The translations under genes and the position numbers were made by a program. A stretch of 64,000 nucleotides of DNA from Saccharopolyspora montiporae (lineage in GTDB: Bacteria; Actinomycetota; Actinomycetes; Mycobacteriales; Pseudonocardiaceae), in contig NZ_JADEYC010000007.1 in assembly GCF_015209505.1 (NCBI RefSeq), forward strand, positions 124,001 to 188,000, given 5' to 3'. Below are positions 8,196 to 17,421 of this stretch, piece by piece; the first letter of the stretch is position 1; every line of letters begins with the position of its first letter. The notes beneath the pieces are model-generated. The model searched no databases and had not been told where the DNA came from. It worked only from the letters and a program-made list of their open reading frames with translations.

Positions 8196-8556
8196 GCGGG
8201 CTCCCTCCTGGGCCGCGGAGGCAGCCGGGTGCACCGCTGAGGGCTGGTCGTCCGTGCGGGACGGCGTGGAGGCGAGACCGACGAACGACCCCGTCAGCGA
8301 GTCGGCACGTGCGCTCGGCGCGGCCACCTCGTCGACATCTGGTCATCGGGTCCCGGCGATCGTCCTGAACCGGGCGCGATACCGCGACCCTACCTGCCGC
8401 GATCCCCGTTCGACCACCCGTGCGCGCGGGTCGGACCTGATCAGCCGCCACTCCCGACCCGCCTTATCCTCGCCATGTCCGCCGTCTGCGGGACACCCGC
8501 AGCGGCGCTGCGCCGAGCGGCGGACGCTCTGCCGTCTATCGCGGAAGGACGATGCG
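8196..8556. other. Intergenic region between divergent STAS and deaminase genes
   Basis: No gene is supported in these 361 bases. A TATCCT hexamer at 8465-8470 could be a -10 element for rightward transcription but lacks a matching -35. Open frames that cross the region have no family resemblance and run into the deaminase out of frame. Confidence 0.4.
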
Positions 8557-9039
8557 TTGATCACGGCAACCGATCTCGGGCACGTGCGGCGATGCGTGGA
8601 ACTGGCGCGGGAAGCGCTGGACGACGGGGACGAACCGTTCGGCTCGCTGTTGGTGTCCGCCGCCGGCGAGGTGCTCCTCGAAGACCGCAATCGGGTGCGC
8701 AGCGCGGACGCCACCCGACATCCGGAGATCGCGATCGCGCGGTGGGCGGCGGCCAACCTGACCGCCGGTGCGCGCGCGGAGTCCACCGTCTACACCTCGG
8801 GCGAGCACTGCCCGATGTGCGCGGCCGCGCACGGATGGGCCGGGCTCGGCCGCATCGTGTACGCGGCGTCGAACGAGCAGCTCACCGGATGGCTGGCCGA
8901 GTGGTCCGCTCCCCCGCCGCCGGTGGCGCCGCTGCCGATCACCCGGGTGGTTCCCGGCGCGGACGTGCACGGCCCGGTGCTGGAGTGGGCCGAGGAACTG
9001 CGTTCGCTGCACCGCGCCCGCTTCGACCGGGACAGCTGA
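8557..9039 (+). CDS. Cytidine/guanine-deaminase-superfamily protein
   Basis: Zinc deaminase of the nucleoside/base deaminase superfamily, 160 residues. The zinc and proton-shuttle motifs are HPE (residues 55-57, where most members have HAE) and EHCPMC with Cys85 and Cys88 (most members have PCxMC). The N-terminal FGSLLVSAAGEVL segment fits the same fold. The substrate is undetermined. I place the start at TTG 8557 because GGAAGGA lies about 8 bases before it and the homology starts at the following residues; the in-frame ORF extends further but without conservation I can recognise. Confidence 0.75.
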   Translation: MITATDLGHVRRCVELAREALDDGDEPFGSLLVSAAGEVLLEDRNRVRSADATRHPEIAIARWAAANLTAGARAESTVYTSGEHCPMCAAAHGWAGLGRIVYAASNEQLTGWLAEWSAPPPPVAPLPITRVVPGADVHGPVLEWAEELRSLHRARFDRDS

Positions 9040-9072
9040 CCACCACCCGATCGGCACCGGTGCGATTGGTGG
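9040..9072 (+). terminator. Imperfect hairpin after the deaminase gene
   Basis: CCACCA (9040-9045) pairs with TGGTGG (9067-9072) and ATCG (9050-9053) with CGAT (9063-9066), with a four-base bulge and a nine-base loop. It starts one base after the stop codon. There is no U tract. Confidence 0.4.
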
Positions 9073-9195
9073 AACCGGTTGCCGGGCAGCTCTTTCCGAT
9101 TCCGCGCGGAGGACTGCGTTCGCGCACGGCCTGTTCCACCTCCGCGACGCAGCGCACCCGTCCGCAGACGCTCCACCCCCGGCCGCGGGCCGCCC

Positions 9196-9244
9196 TTGTC
9201 CCCGACCCGCGCCCCCCGTAAGGTGGACCCATCTGACGTCAGAT
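9196..9244 (+). promoter_or_regulatory. gntR promoter with a palindromic operator over the start codon
   Basis: TTGTCC (9196-9201) and TAAGGT (9219-9224) are separated by 17 bases, a good actinomycete sigma70-type promoter. Immediately downstream is the perfect 14-base palindrome ATCTGACGTCAGAT (9231-9244), which covers the expected transcription start and the first two bases of the ATG at 9243. The short leader has no ribosome site. The palindrome is a strong candidate for autoregulation by the encoded GntR protein. Confidence 0.7.
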
Positions 9245-9959
9245 GTCGAAGGGTCGAACCGTGTCGCTACCCGAAGAGCTTGCCGAGCGGCTGCTCAGCG
9301 CGATCATCGACGGCACGCACGCACCGGGGAACGCGCTGCCCGCCGAAGGCGAACTCGCCGAGCAGTACGCGGTCAGCCGGCTCACCGTCCGCGAGGCGGT
9401 GACCTCGCTGCGCGTGCAGGGCATCGTGCGCATCCAGCGCGGCCGCGGCACCTTCGTCAACCCCCCTGCGCAGTGGACGGCGCTGGACCCGCTCATCCGC
9501 GCCGCGGCCGCCGCACCCCGCTCCAGCCGGCTGGTGTCCACGAGCCTCATCGAGGCCCGCCGACTGATCGAGGTCGGTGCGATCGAACTCGCCGCGAGCA
9601 AGCGCACCGAGGACGACCTCGTCCAGCTCCGCGGGCTGCTCGGCGACATGCGCGAAGCGGTGCACGCCTGCGACGTGGACCTGTTCGTGGACGCCGACAT
9701 CGGCTTCCACGACACGATCATCCGCGCCAGCGGCAACGCGTTCATCCCGTTGATGTTCGAGCCTTTCGGCCGGCTGCTCGTCGAGGGCAGGCGGGAGACC
9801 TCCGCCGTGGCCGAGATCCGCGCGCACGCGCTCGATCACCACACCCGGATCCTGCAGGCTCTCGAAGCAGGCAGCCCGGACCGAGCGCGCGCGGCGATGG
9901 AGGAGCACCTGCAGCAGACCGCGCACGACCTGCACGCGCACGTGCTCGGCGACGACTGA
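9243..9959 (+). CDS. GntR-family (FadR subfamily) transcriptional regulator
   Basis: A 238-residue regulator. Residues of about 8-72 are the winged helix (LAERLLSAIIDGTHAPGNALP, then YAVSRLTVREAVTSL and GIVRIQRGRGTFV). Residues of about 90-225 are an all-helical FCD ligand domain with a DADIGFHDTIIRASGN segment and conserved His residues suited to a metal and carboxylate ligand. FadR-type regulators usually respond to organic acids, which fits the acid-sugar kinase and dehydrogenase genes that follow. Transcription starts at or inside its own operator. Confidence 0.9.
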   Translation: MSKGRTVSLPEELAERLLSAIIDGTHAPGNALPAEGELAEQYAVSRLTVREAVTSLRVQGIVRIQRGRGTFVNPPAQWTALDPLIRAAAAAPRSSRLVSTSLIEARRLIEVGAIELAASKRTEDDLVQLRGLLGDMREAVHACDVDLFVDADIGFHDTIIRASGNAFIPLMFEPFGRLLVEGRRETSAVAEIRAHALDHHTRILQALEAGSPDRARAAMEEHLQQTAHDLHAHVLGDD

Positions 9960-9995
9960 CCCGACCCGCCCCCGACCGGCACAGGAAGCAGACCC

Positions 9996-11444
9996 ATGTC
10001 CGATCCCCGCCCGACCCGCGGACCGGTGGCCGCCGACGAGCTGCTCACCGGCCTCCCCGACCCGTACCCGGTGCCGGCGGCCGACATCGCGGCGCGGCTG
10101 GCCGACGCCCCGCGGCTGGCGGTGCTCGACGACGACCCGACCGGCACGCAGACCGTGTCGGACGTACCGGTGCTGACCACGTGGGAGGTGGACGACCTGC
10201 GCTGGGCCGTGACCCAGCCGTCCGGCACGTTCTTCGTGCTGACCAACACGCGCAGCCTGCCCGCCGCCGACGCCGAAGCCCGCAACCGGGAGGTACTCGG
10301 TGCGCTGGCCGCGGCCGCCGAGGCCGAGGGCGTCGAGGTCGCCGTGGCCAGCCGCAGCGATTCGACGCTGCGCGGGCACTTCCCGCTGGAGACCGACGTG
10401 CTCGCCGAGGAGTTGCGGCGCCGGGGCGATCCGGTCGACGGGGTGGTCATCGTGCCCGCCTACCCGGACGCGGGACGGATCACCGTGCAGGCGACGCACT
10501 GGGCGCGCACCGCGGAAGGGATGTTGCCCGCGGGGGACACCGAGTTCGCCCAGGACGCCAGTTTCGGGTACCGCAGCTCGGATCTGCGGGCGTGGGTGGC
10601 GGAGAAGACCGCGGGCCGGGTGCCCGCCGAGGACGTGCTGGCCGTCGGGCTCACCGACATCCGGGTCGGCGGTCCCGACCGGGTCGCCGAGCTGCTCGGT
10701 GAGGTGCGCGGCGGCCGCAACGTGGTCGTGGACGCGGTCTGCGACGACGACTTGCGAGTACTGGCCCTGGCGCTGCTGCGGGTAGAAGCCGCGGGTGCGC
10801 GGCTGCTCTACCGCGTCGGCCCGGGTTTCGTGCGCGCCCGTTCCGGGCAGGCGGCACGTCCGGCGCTCACCGCCGCGGAGCTGCGCGGTATCGGGGACCC
10901 GCCCGCGGACGGGCACGGGCTGATCGCCGTGGGCTCGCACGTGGGACTGACCACCGGCCAGCTCGACGGGCTCCGGGCCCTGGACGGGCTGCGCGAGGTG
11001 GAACTGAACGTGCCCGCACTGCTCGACGAGCGGCACCGCGGCGAGCACATCGCCGATGTCGCCGCGGCGGCCGCCGACGCGATGCGCGAGGCGGACGTGG
11101 TGATCCGCACCAGCCGGGATCTGGTCACCGGCGCGGGCGCGGAGGAGAGCCTGGCCATCGCCCGGGCCGTGTCGTCCGGTCTGGTGGAGGCGGTCACCGG
11201 CGCCGTGCGCGCGCGACGTCCCGCGTTCGTGGTCGCCAAGGGCGGCATCACCTCCAGCGATATCGCCACCGAGGGCCTGCGGATCCGCCGGGCCGTGGCC
11301 CGGGGCACGATGCTGCCGGGCATCGTGTCGCTGTGGGAGCCGGTTTCCGGTGACTCCACCGGGATCCCCTACATCGTGTTCCCCGGCAATGTCGGCGACC
11401 GGGACTCGCTGGCCGAGATCGTCACCGCGCTCCGTGCTCGCTGA
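9996..11444 (+). CDS. Four-carbon acid sugar kinase family protein (DUF1537/OtnK-type)
   Basis: A 482-residue kinase of the family that phosphorylates 3-oxo-tetronates in C4 sugar-acid catabolism. Seen motifs: DDDPTGTQT (about 46-54) and RSDSTLRGHFP (about 118-128) in the N-terminal substrate domain, and VAKGGITSSDIA and PYIVFPGNVGD in the C-terminal nucleotide domain. Known members work with a dehydrogenase (OtnD/LtnD-type) and an aldolase or isomerase. The dehydrogenase-type partner follows directly; the aldolase is not visible here. The GGAAGCAG ribosome site lies about 6 bases before the ATG. Confidence 0.88.
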   Translation: MSDPRPTRGPVAADELLTGLPDPYPVPAADIAARLADAPRLAVLDDDPTGTQTVSDVPVLTTWEVDDLRWAVTQPSGTFFVLTNTRSLPAADAEARNREVLGALAAAAEAEGVEVAVASRSDSTLRGHFPLETDVLAEELRRRGDPVDGVVIVPAYPDAGRITVQATHWARTAEGMLPAGDTEFAQDASFGYRSSDLRAWVAEKTAGRVPAEDVLAVGLTDIRVGGPDRVAELLGEVRGGRNVVVDAVCDDDLRVLALALLRVEAAGARLLYRVGPGFVRARSGQAARPALTAAELRGIGDPPADGHGLIAVGSHVGLTTGQLDGLRALDGLREVELNVPALLDERHRGEHIADVAAAAADAMREADVVIRTSRDLVTGAGAEESLAIARAVSSGLVEAVTGAVRARRPAFVVAKGGITSSDIATEGLRIRRAVARGTMLPGIVSLWEPVSGDSTGIPYIVFPGNVGDRDSLAEIVTALRAR

Positions 11445-11487
11445 ATCCGCCTGCGCGGCAGGGTTCGCTCCAGAAAGGAAGCTTCGC

Positions 11488-12378
11488 ATGTCCGAAACCC
11501 GGGTCGCCGTCATCGGTCTCGGGGCGATGGGCCGGCCCATGGCCGCCCGGTTGTTGCCCGCGTTCCCGGTGACCGCGTTCGATCTCGATCCGCTGCGCCG
11601 CGACGAGCTCGGCGCCGAGGGGGCCGGGACCGCCGCGTCTCCGGCCGGCGCCGCCGAAGGCGCCGACGTCGTGCTGCTGGCAGTGCGGGACCAGCAGCAG
11701 GTCGAGGACGCGCTGTTCGGCCCGGACGGTGCGGTGGAGATGCTGGCTCCGGGCTCGGTGGTGCTGCTGACCAGCACCGTGGGCCCGGACGCCGCGCGGG
11801 CCGTCGCGGACCGGCTCGCCGAGGCGGGCATCGGCCTGGTCGATGCGCCGGTCAGCGGCGGGCCGGCGCGGGCGGGCTCCGGCGATCTGCTCATCGTGGT
11901 CAGCGGCGCGCCGGAATCCACCGCCGCGGCACGGGCGGTGCTCGACCGACTGGCCTCGACGCTGACCGACGTGTCCGAAAAGCCGGGCGATGCGCAGGGT
12001 CTCAAGGCGATCAACCAGCTGCTGGCCGGGGTGCACATCGCCGCGGCGGCCGAAGCCGTCGCACTGGCGCGGGAAATGGGCCTGGACCTGGAGACGGTCA
12101 TCGGGTCGCTGACCCAGGGTGCGGCCGGGTCGTTCATGCTCGGCGACCGCGGCCCGCGGATGCTCGACGCCTACCGGGACGGCGCGGAAGTGCGCAGCAG
12201 GCTCGACATCTTCGTCAAGGACATGGGCATCGTCACCGAAGTGGCGCGGGACAACCACGTCCCGGTGTCGCTGGCCGCGGCCGCCCAGCAGCTCTACCTG
12301 CTGGGCGAGCGCGCGGGTCTCGGTGCCGACGACGACTCCAGCGTGGTCACCCTGCTCTCCCCGCGGGAGGCGGGCTGA
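11488..12378 (+). CDS. 3-hydroxyisobutyrate dehydrogenase-family NAD(P)-dependent oxidoreductase
   Basis: Beta-hydroxyacid dehydrogenase, 296 residues. It has a Rossmann start VAVIGLGAMGRPMAARLL, the substrate motif DAPVSGGPARAGSGDL (about 114-129), the catalytic Lys in LKAINQLLAG (about 172-181) and a C-terminal KDMGIVTEVARDN helix. Next to the DUF1537 kinase it probably oxidises a C4 sugar acid such as L-threonate or D-erythronate to the 3-oxo acid that the kinase phosphorylates (inference from known LtnD/OtnD pairs). AAAGGAAG precedes the ATG. Confidence 0.88.
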   Translation: MSETRVAVIGLGAMGRPMAARLLPAFPVTAFDLDPLRRDELGAEGAGTAASPAGAAEGADVVLLAVRDQQQVEDALFGPDGAVEMLAPGSVVLLTSTVGPDAARAVADRLAEAGIGLVDAPVSGGPARAGSGDLLIVVSGAPESTAAARAVLDRLASTLTDVSEKPGDAQGLKAINQLLAGVHIAAAAEAVALAREMGLDLETVIGSLTQGAAGSFMLGDRGPRMLDAYRDGAEVRSRLDIFVKDMGIVTEVARDNHVPVSLAAAAQQLYLLGERAGLGADDDSSVVTLLSPREAG

Positions 12379-12387
12379 CGCACCGGG

Positions 12388-14091
12388 TCACCGCCCGCGG
12401 GCCGCGTGCCGGGCGGCGAGGTAGCCGAAGGTCAGCCCCGCGCCCACCTGGCACCCTGCTCCCGGGTATTCGGAGGCGGTCAGCGACTGCGCGTCGGCAC
12501 CGCAGGCGTAGAGGCCGGGGACGGGTTCACCGCCCTCGGTGAGCACCCGGGCGCGGTCGTCGGTGCGCAGGCCCAGCGTGGTGGACAGTGGGGTGGGCAC
12601 GACCGCCATCGCGTAGTACGGCGGGTGTTGGATCGCACCGAGGTTGGGGTTCGGCGCGTGCTGCGGGTCCCCGTACTGGTGGCCGAACGGGCTGGTTCCC
12701 TTGCCGAATTCCTCGTCGACCCCGGTGCGGGCGGCATGGTTGGCCGCGTCCACCGTGCGCGCCAGACCGTCCGGGTCCACGCCGATGGAGGCGGCCAGTT
12801 CGCGCAGGGTGCGACCGCGGTGCAGGTAGCCGCCGGCCAGGTGGCGCCGCAGCAGCGGTGCGGGCAGGTGCGGGTAGATCATGCCGAGCCCGTAGCGGGC
12901 CAAGGTGCGCGCGTCGAGCACCAGCCATGCGGGAATGCTGGGCGTGTGCTCGTGCGCGGCGTACATGGCGCGCACGAACCGGTGATAGGACACCGATTCG
13001 TCCACGAACCGCCGGCCGTCGGCGTTGACCGCGACGATGCCCGGTTTGGCCCGGTCCCAGATGTGCGGGAACACGGCGGTGGACCCGTCGCGGCGGCGAC
13101 CGATCGAGGACGGGAACCACATGGCGTTGTCGTCGCGCGGCTCGCCGAGCGCCCCGCCGGCGGCGCGGGCCAGCGCGATCGTGTCCCCAGTCGCGCTGTC
13201 CGCGGCGCGGGTGAACTGCGGTGCAGGTTGCGGGAGGTGCTCGTGGCGCAGCCGGGCGCTGGCCGGGAATCCGCCGCAGGCGAGCACCACACCGCGGCGC
13301 GCGGCGATGCGCACGGTGCGGCCGCGGTGCGTGACCACGGCGCCGAGCACGCGGCCGTCCGCACCGGTCTCCAACGCGGTGGTCTCCGCGGTGAACCACA
13401 CGTCACCACCGTGCCGGCGCAGCCGGTGGTAGAGGTTGGCCACGAGCGCGTTGCCCATCGCCAGCCGAGTGCCGCGCGGGTAGCGCAGTCGGTCGAGGAC
13501 CCACCGCATGCCCAGGCGCAGCGCCACCGCCGCGCCGCGCGGCGAGCCGCGGAACAGCGTCAGCAGATCGTTGACCTCGGGGCGGCGGACCATGAGCGTG
13601 CCACCGAACAGCGCGAATTCCGGCACCGGCCCGCGGACCCGGCCGAAGCGCGCCCTGCCGAGGCGGCGGCCGTCGAAGGTCTGCGGTTCCAGCGCGCGGC
13701 CGGTGCCGGAGCCGGTGATCTCCGGGTGGTAGTCCACGACCGTCTTGGAGTGCCAGAAGCCGACGCCGAGCCGGTCGAGGTGGTCGATCATCGCCGGTCC
13801 GTGCCGGAGGTAGGCCTCGCGCAGCGCGCGCGGGGCGCGGTCGCCGACGAGGGCGTCGAGGTAGCGCTCCGCGGCGTCGCGGTCGGCGGCCGGATCCTGC
13901 TGGTGGCGGTGCCCGGGGATCCAGCAGGTGCCCGCGGAGTAGGCGGTGGTGCCGCCTAGCCATTCGGTCTTCTCCAGGACCAGGGTGGACAGTCCCTCGC
14001 CGGCACCGACCACGGCGGCGCCCAATCCGGCGGCGCCGGTGCCGAGCACGAGCAGGTCGACTTCGCGGTCCCAGGTGCGGTCGTCAGTCAT
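12388..14091 (-). CDS. FAD-dependent dehydrogenase, 3-ketosteroid-Delta1-dehydrogenase/fumarate-reductase-like
   Basis: A 567-residue flavoprotein. The N-terminal dinucleotide fold reads VLGTGAAGLGAAVVGAGEG, followed by LEKTEWLGGTTAYSAG. The C-terminal FAD-closing motif is GLYACGADAQSLTASEYPGAG. The family contains steroid Delta1-dehydrogenases and desaturases that install ring double bonds next to a ketone. It is the first of three paralogues in this region. Its start overlaps the AroE-like gene stop (ATGA), and the operon also encodes an isomerase and a transporter. A steroid role is possible, but no other steroid genes are nearby. Confidence 0.85.
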   Translation of the reverse strand: MTDDRTWDREVDLLVLGTGAAGLGAAVVGAGEGLSTLVLEKTEWLGGTTAYSAGTCWIPGHRHQQDPAADRDAAERYLDALVGDRAPRALREAYLRHGPAMIDHLDRLGVGFWHSKTVVDYHPEITGSGTGRALEPQTFDGRRLGRARFGRVRGPVPEFALFGGTLMVRRPEVNDLLTLFRGSPRGAAVALRLGMRWVLDRLRYPRGTRLAMGNALVANLYHRLRRHGGDVWFTAETTALETGADGRVLGAVVTHRGRTVRIAARRGVVLACGGFPASARLRHEHLPQPAPQFTRAADSATGDTIALARAAGGALGEPRDDNAMWFPSSIGRRRDGSTAVFPHIWDRAKPGIVAVNADGRRFVDESVSYHRFVRAMYAAHEHTPSIPAWLVLDARTLARYGLGMIYPHLPAPLLRRHLAGGYLHRGRTLRELAASIGVDPDGLARTVDAANHAARTGVDEEFGKGTSPFGHQYGDPQHAPNPNLGAIQHPPYYAMAVVPTPLSTTLGLRTDDRARVLTEGGEPVPGLYACGADAQSLTASEYPGAGCQVGAGLTFGYLAARHAARGR

Positions 14092-14951
14092 TCGGTGTTC
14101 TCCGCAGCGGTCAGCAGCGCGGCGCCGTGCCGCCGCATCCGGTCGAGGTCGGGGGTGGTGCCGGCGAACAGCGCGAGGCTCTCCGCGGCTTGGGCGACGA
14201 GCATGGCGACTCCGTCGGCGACCCGGCAGCCCGCCGCCCGCGCGGCGCGCAGCAGTGCGGTCTCCCGGGGGCGGTAGACGACGTCGGCGACCCAGTGCTC
14301 GGTGGTGAGCGCGGCCGGGTCGAACGGCAGGCCGGGATGCCCGGTCATGCCGATCGGGGTCGCGTTGACCACGCCGTCGGCCCGGGCCAGCGCGGCGGGC
14401 AGCCGGTCCGGGTCTGCGGCATCGATCTGCGCGTCGGGCACGGCGGCGCGCAGGCGCGTGACGAGCGCTGCGGCGCGGTCGGTTTCGGCATCGACCACCT
14501 GCACGTGCGCCCCGGCTCGGGCGAGCGCGTAGGCGACCGCCGAGCCCACTCCCCCGGCCCCGACCACGACGGCGCGGCCGAGCACCGCCCCGGGCAACGA
14601 CGCGCGCCAGGCGGTGATGAACCCGGAGTGGTCGGTGTTGTGCCCGATCAGCCGTCCCGCGTGGGCGGTGACCGCGTTGACGGCGCCGAGGGCGCGGGCG
14701 TCGGGGCTGAGGTCGTCGAGCTGGTCGAGCACCACCTGCTTGGCGGGATGGGTGATGTTGAACCCGGTGAGCCCGGCGGCTTCGCGCAGCGTCCACCCGT
14801 CGGGGAGTTCGTCGAGGTCCAGCAGCGCGTAGGTGTAGTCGAGGCCGAGCGCGGCCGCCTCGCGCTCGTGCAGGGCCGGGGACAGCGATCCGGTGATGCC
14901 CGCGCCGACCAGCGCCACCCGGTGGCGCGGGGTCGCGATGGTGTCAGTCAT
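14088..14951 (-). CDS. AroE-like shikimate/quinate dehydrogenase
   Basis: A 287-residue protein with the shikimate dehydrogenase fold. Landmarks are SLSPALHE (22-29), FNITHPAKQ with the catalytic Lys71, and GHNTDHSGF with the catalytic Asp107. The Rossmann motif is GAGGVGSA and is followed by VVDAET, placing an acidic residue (Asp154) where NADP-dependent biosynthetic enzymes have an NRT motif. This and the THP version of the substrate loop favour an NAD-dependent catabolic quinate/shikimate-type enzyme over the biosynthetic AroE (inference). It overlaps both neighbours. Confidence 0.85.
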   Translation of the reverse strand: MTDTIATPRHRVALVGAGITGSLSPALHEREAAALGLDYTYALLDLDELPDGWTLREAAGLTGFNITHPAKQVVLDQLDDLSPDARALGAVNAVTAHAGRLIGHNTDHSGFITAWRASLPGAVLGRAVVVGAGGVGSAVAYALARAGAHVQVVDAETDRAAALVTRLRAAVPDAQIDAADPDRLPAALARADGVVNATPIGMTGHPGLPFDPAALTTEHWVADVVYRPRETALLRAARAAGCRVADGVAMLVAQAAESLALFAGTTPDLDRMRRHGAALLTAAENTE

Positions 14952-15795
14952 CGGTGTCGACCTCGGCGAGCAGGGCGTGCACCGCGCGCAGGTTGTGCGC
15001 GGCGATGTCGAGCGGGCCGAGCCGGGCCTGCAGTGCCGCGTCCGGCACCTCCGCGCTCAGCGGGGTCCCGGGCGGGGCGGCCGCGACCAGGTCCGCCAGC
15101 GGGAACTGCCCTTCGCCGACGGTGCGGCGCTGCACCCGGGACTCGACGTGCCGGATCGAGCCGTCCGCCTTCATGCCCAGCGGCAGTTCGGCGGGCAGGT
15201 CGAGGTGCTGCGGCGTGTCCAGCGGTCCGTCGCACAGCTGCAGGCAGGGCACCAGTTCCGGGGCCAGCGCGCGGACGTCGTCCGGGGTGCCGCCGGCGCG
15301 CTGCACGTGCAGGGCGTCGACGAGCACGGCGGCTCCCGCGGTGGCCGCGAGCTCGGCGGCCTCGGGCACGGTACGCACCGGCTGGTAGCTGATCGGTTCC
15401 AGGGTCGGCACGAGCCCGAGCGGTGCCGCGTCGGCGGTCAGCGCGGCGAGGGTGTCGCCGAGCCGCGTCCGGTCGGGATCGGTGCCCACGACGCTGATGG
15501 TGCGGGCGCCGAGCGCGGCTCCCGCGTCGAGCGCGGGTTTCCAGTCCGCCGGACCGGTGTTCGGCCCGAGGGCGAGGAATTCGACGTCGCGGACCTCGAT
15601 GCCGGTGTCGTCGAGGCGTTTCCGGGTTTCCCGCGACATCGGTGATCCCGGCTGCATCGGGTACTGGTGCTCGCCCTCGGTGACGGCCTTGACCCGAACG
15701 CCGACGAAGTCGTATCCGGCTCGTGCTGCGGTGTCCACCAGGTCGGGCGGGTTCAACCGCAGCAGGGTCAGGTGGGCGAGGCCGATGGGGCGCAT
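14944..15795 (-). CDS. Sugar phosphate isomerase/epimerase-like TIM-barrel protein
   Basis: A 283-residue AP-endonuclease-2-type TIM barrel. Recognisable parts are the first strand (RPIGLAHLTLLRLNPPDLVDTAARAGYDFVGVRV), a LVPTLEPISYQPV metal-ligand Glu segment, and LCDGPLDTPQ. The superfamily includes inosose dehydratase, hydroxypyruvate isomerase and 3-dehydroshikimate dehydratases of the AsbF/QuiC type. Given the AroE-like neighbour, a 3-dehydroshikimate dehydratase-like role is tempting but unproven. It overlaps the AroE-like gene by eight bases. ATG at 15795. Confidence 0.75.
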   Translation of the reverse strand: MRPIGLAHLTLLRLNPPDLVDTAARAGYDFVGVRVKAVTEGEHQYPMQPGSPMSRETRKRLDDTGIEVRDVEFLALGPNTGPADWKPALDAGAALGARTISVVGTDPDRTRLGDTLAALTADAAPLGLVPTLEPISYQPVRTVPEAAELAATAGAAVLVDALHVQRAGGTPDDVRALAPELVPCLQLCDGPLDTPQHLDLPAELPLGMKADGSIRHVESRVQRRTVGEGQFPLADLVAAAPPGTPLSAEVPDAALQARLGPLDIAAHNLRAVHALLAEVDTDD

Positions 15796-15875
15796 GCGGT
15801 GCTCTCCTCGTTCGCGGTCGGCGGGTGGTGCGGAGCCGGTTCGTCCGGGCTCGGGATGCGCGGGCCCGGCACCGG

Positions 15876-17249
15876 TCATCGCGGGCTCGGCTGGGCGTGG
15901 GATTCGGGTTCGGCGGGTGCCGCGGGCGTACCGCCGAGGGCGGCCGTCGGGATGCGGTAGGTCTCCGGCCCGAACAGCGCGGCCAGCGCGGCGGCGCCGA
16001 CGAATCCGGCGCACAGCCAGGCGACCGGGGTCCAGTTCGCCGGGTCGCCCGCGGTCATCATCGAGGCGATGGCCGGGGTGAAGCCCGCGGCCAGCAGGCC
16101 GACCATGAGCCCGATGGCCATGCCGCTGTAACGCACCCGCGCCGGGAACTGCTCGGGGAAGTAGGCGGGGTACACGCCGTTGGGCGCCGCGTAGCACAGG
16201 CCGATGAGCAGAACGGCCGAACCGTAGATCCACGGGACGTTCTGCGTGCCGATGGCCTGGAAGAACACGAAGACCATCACCCCGACGCCGAGCAGACCGG
16301 TCACGAACACGGGTTTGCGGCCCACGCGGTCGGCGATGAGCCCGTACACGGGCTGGGTGAGGACGGCGACCATGTTGGCCACCGAGATGACCGTGAGCAT
16401 CAGCGGGCGGGACACACCGGCGACTTCGGTGGCGTAGGCCAGGGCGAACACGTTGACGATCGTGTTGACCATGGCGAACGAGGCGCAGACCGCGATGCGC
16501 AGCAGGGTCGCCCAGTGGTCGCGGAGCAGTTCGACGATCGGCGCCTTGGCCGTGTCGGCCGATTCCTGCATCTCGGCGAAGACCTCGGGTTCCTGCAGCG
16601 AGCGGCGCAGGAAGTAGGCCACGGCGGTCATCACGATGCTCAGCCAGAACGGGATCCGCCAGCCCCAGGACAGCATCTGTTCCTCGGGCAGCGCGGCCAC
16701 CGGGATGAACACCAGGCTCGACACGACGATCCCGAACATGATGCCGCTCATGGTGAAGCTGGTGAAGAACGCGCGGCGGTGATCGGGTGCGTGCTCGACG
16801 GTCAGCGAGCTCGCGCCCGGGGATTCCCCGCCCGCGGACAGGCCTTGCAGCAGGCGCAGGATCACCAGCAGCAGCGGTGCGGCGATGCCGATCTGGTCGT
16901 AGGTGGGCAGGCAGCCGATGAGGAACGTGGACACGCCCATCAGCAGCAGCGTGACCATGAGGGCGTTGCGCCGCCCGAGCCGGTCGCCGAAGTGTCCGAA
17001 CAGGACGGCGCCGAGCGGGCGGGCCACGTAGGCGACGCCGAGGGTGGCGACGGACAGCAGCGGGCCGGTCGCGCCGGTGTCCGGGAAGAAGATCTTGCCG
17101 AAGACCAGCGCGGCGGCCGAGCCGTAGATGAAGAAGTCGTAGTACTCCAGCGTGCTGCCGATGAATCCGGACAGCGCTGCCTTCTTCGGGGCGTTGCGGG
17201 TGCCGGGTGGCGCTCCCGACGGGTGGGCGGCCGATGCCGAGGTGGACAT
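15876..17249 (-). CDS. MHS-family MFS transporter (metabolite:proton symporter)
   Basis: A 457-residue, 12-helix transporter. The start [29 protein letters not shown] is the hallmark of the MHS family (ShiA, ProP, KgtP-like). The loop motif [14 protein letters not shown] and the mid-protein RVGRKPV repeat are MFS signatures, and [15 protein letters not shown] is the MHS fifth-helix region. It probably imports the organic acid degraded by this cluster; ShiA-like shikimate import is one option. AAAGGAG precedes the ATG at 17249, and it heads the leftward operon. Confidence 0.9.
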   Translation of the reverse strand: MSTSASAAHPSGAPPGTRNAPKKAALSGFIGSTLEYYDFFIYGSAAALVFGKIFFPDTGATGPLLSVATLGVAYVARPLGAVLFGHFGDRLGRRNALMVTLLLMGVSTFLIGCLPTYDQIGIAAPLLLVILRLLQGLSAGGESPGASSLTVEHAPDHRRAFFTSFTMSGIMFGIVVSSLVFIPVAALPEEQMLSWGWRIPFWLSIVMTAVAYFLRRSLQEPEVFAEMQESADTAKAPIVELLRDHWATLLRIAVCASFAMVNTIVNVFALAYATEVAGVSRPLMLTVISVANMVAVLTQPVYGLIADRVGRKPVFVTGLLGVGVMVFVFFQAIGTQNVPWIYGSAVLLIGLCYAAPNGVYPAYFPEQFPARVRYSGMAIGLMVGLLAAGFTPAIASMMTAGDPANWTPVAWLCAGFVGAAALAALFGPETYRIPTAALGGTPAAPAEPESHAQPSPR

Positions 17250-17347
17250 GGTGCTCCTTTCAACCGGCGTCGTCGGCGGCGGTCCACCCCGCGCAGCGGG
17301 CTCGCGGGGCCGGGCCGCGGAGCGGATGCCGAAGAGCGTCACACCCC

Positions 17348-17363
17348 GGACTTTGCCAAGTCC
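17348..17363. promoter_or_regulatory. 16-base dyad upstream of the transporter operon
   Basis: GGACTT and AAGTCC form six-base perfect arms around a four-base centre (17348-17363), about 100 bases upstream of the transporter ATG. It is a plausible operator for the leftward catabolic operon. The regulator could be the adjacent LysR or the GntR protein. No promoter elements are convincing. Confidence 0.4.
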
Positions 17364-17421
17364 AATACTCAGTTCTACGTGCACCATGTTCCACAGCGGC
17401 ACAATCGCCGGGACGTGCCGG

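Noticed and set aside
9267..12137. 956-codon leftward open frame
   Set aside because: It lies antisense to the gntR, DUF1537 kinase and dehydrogenase genes, each of which has clear family motifs and a ribosome site or promoter.
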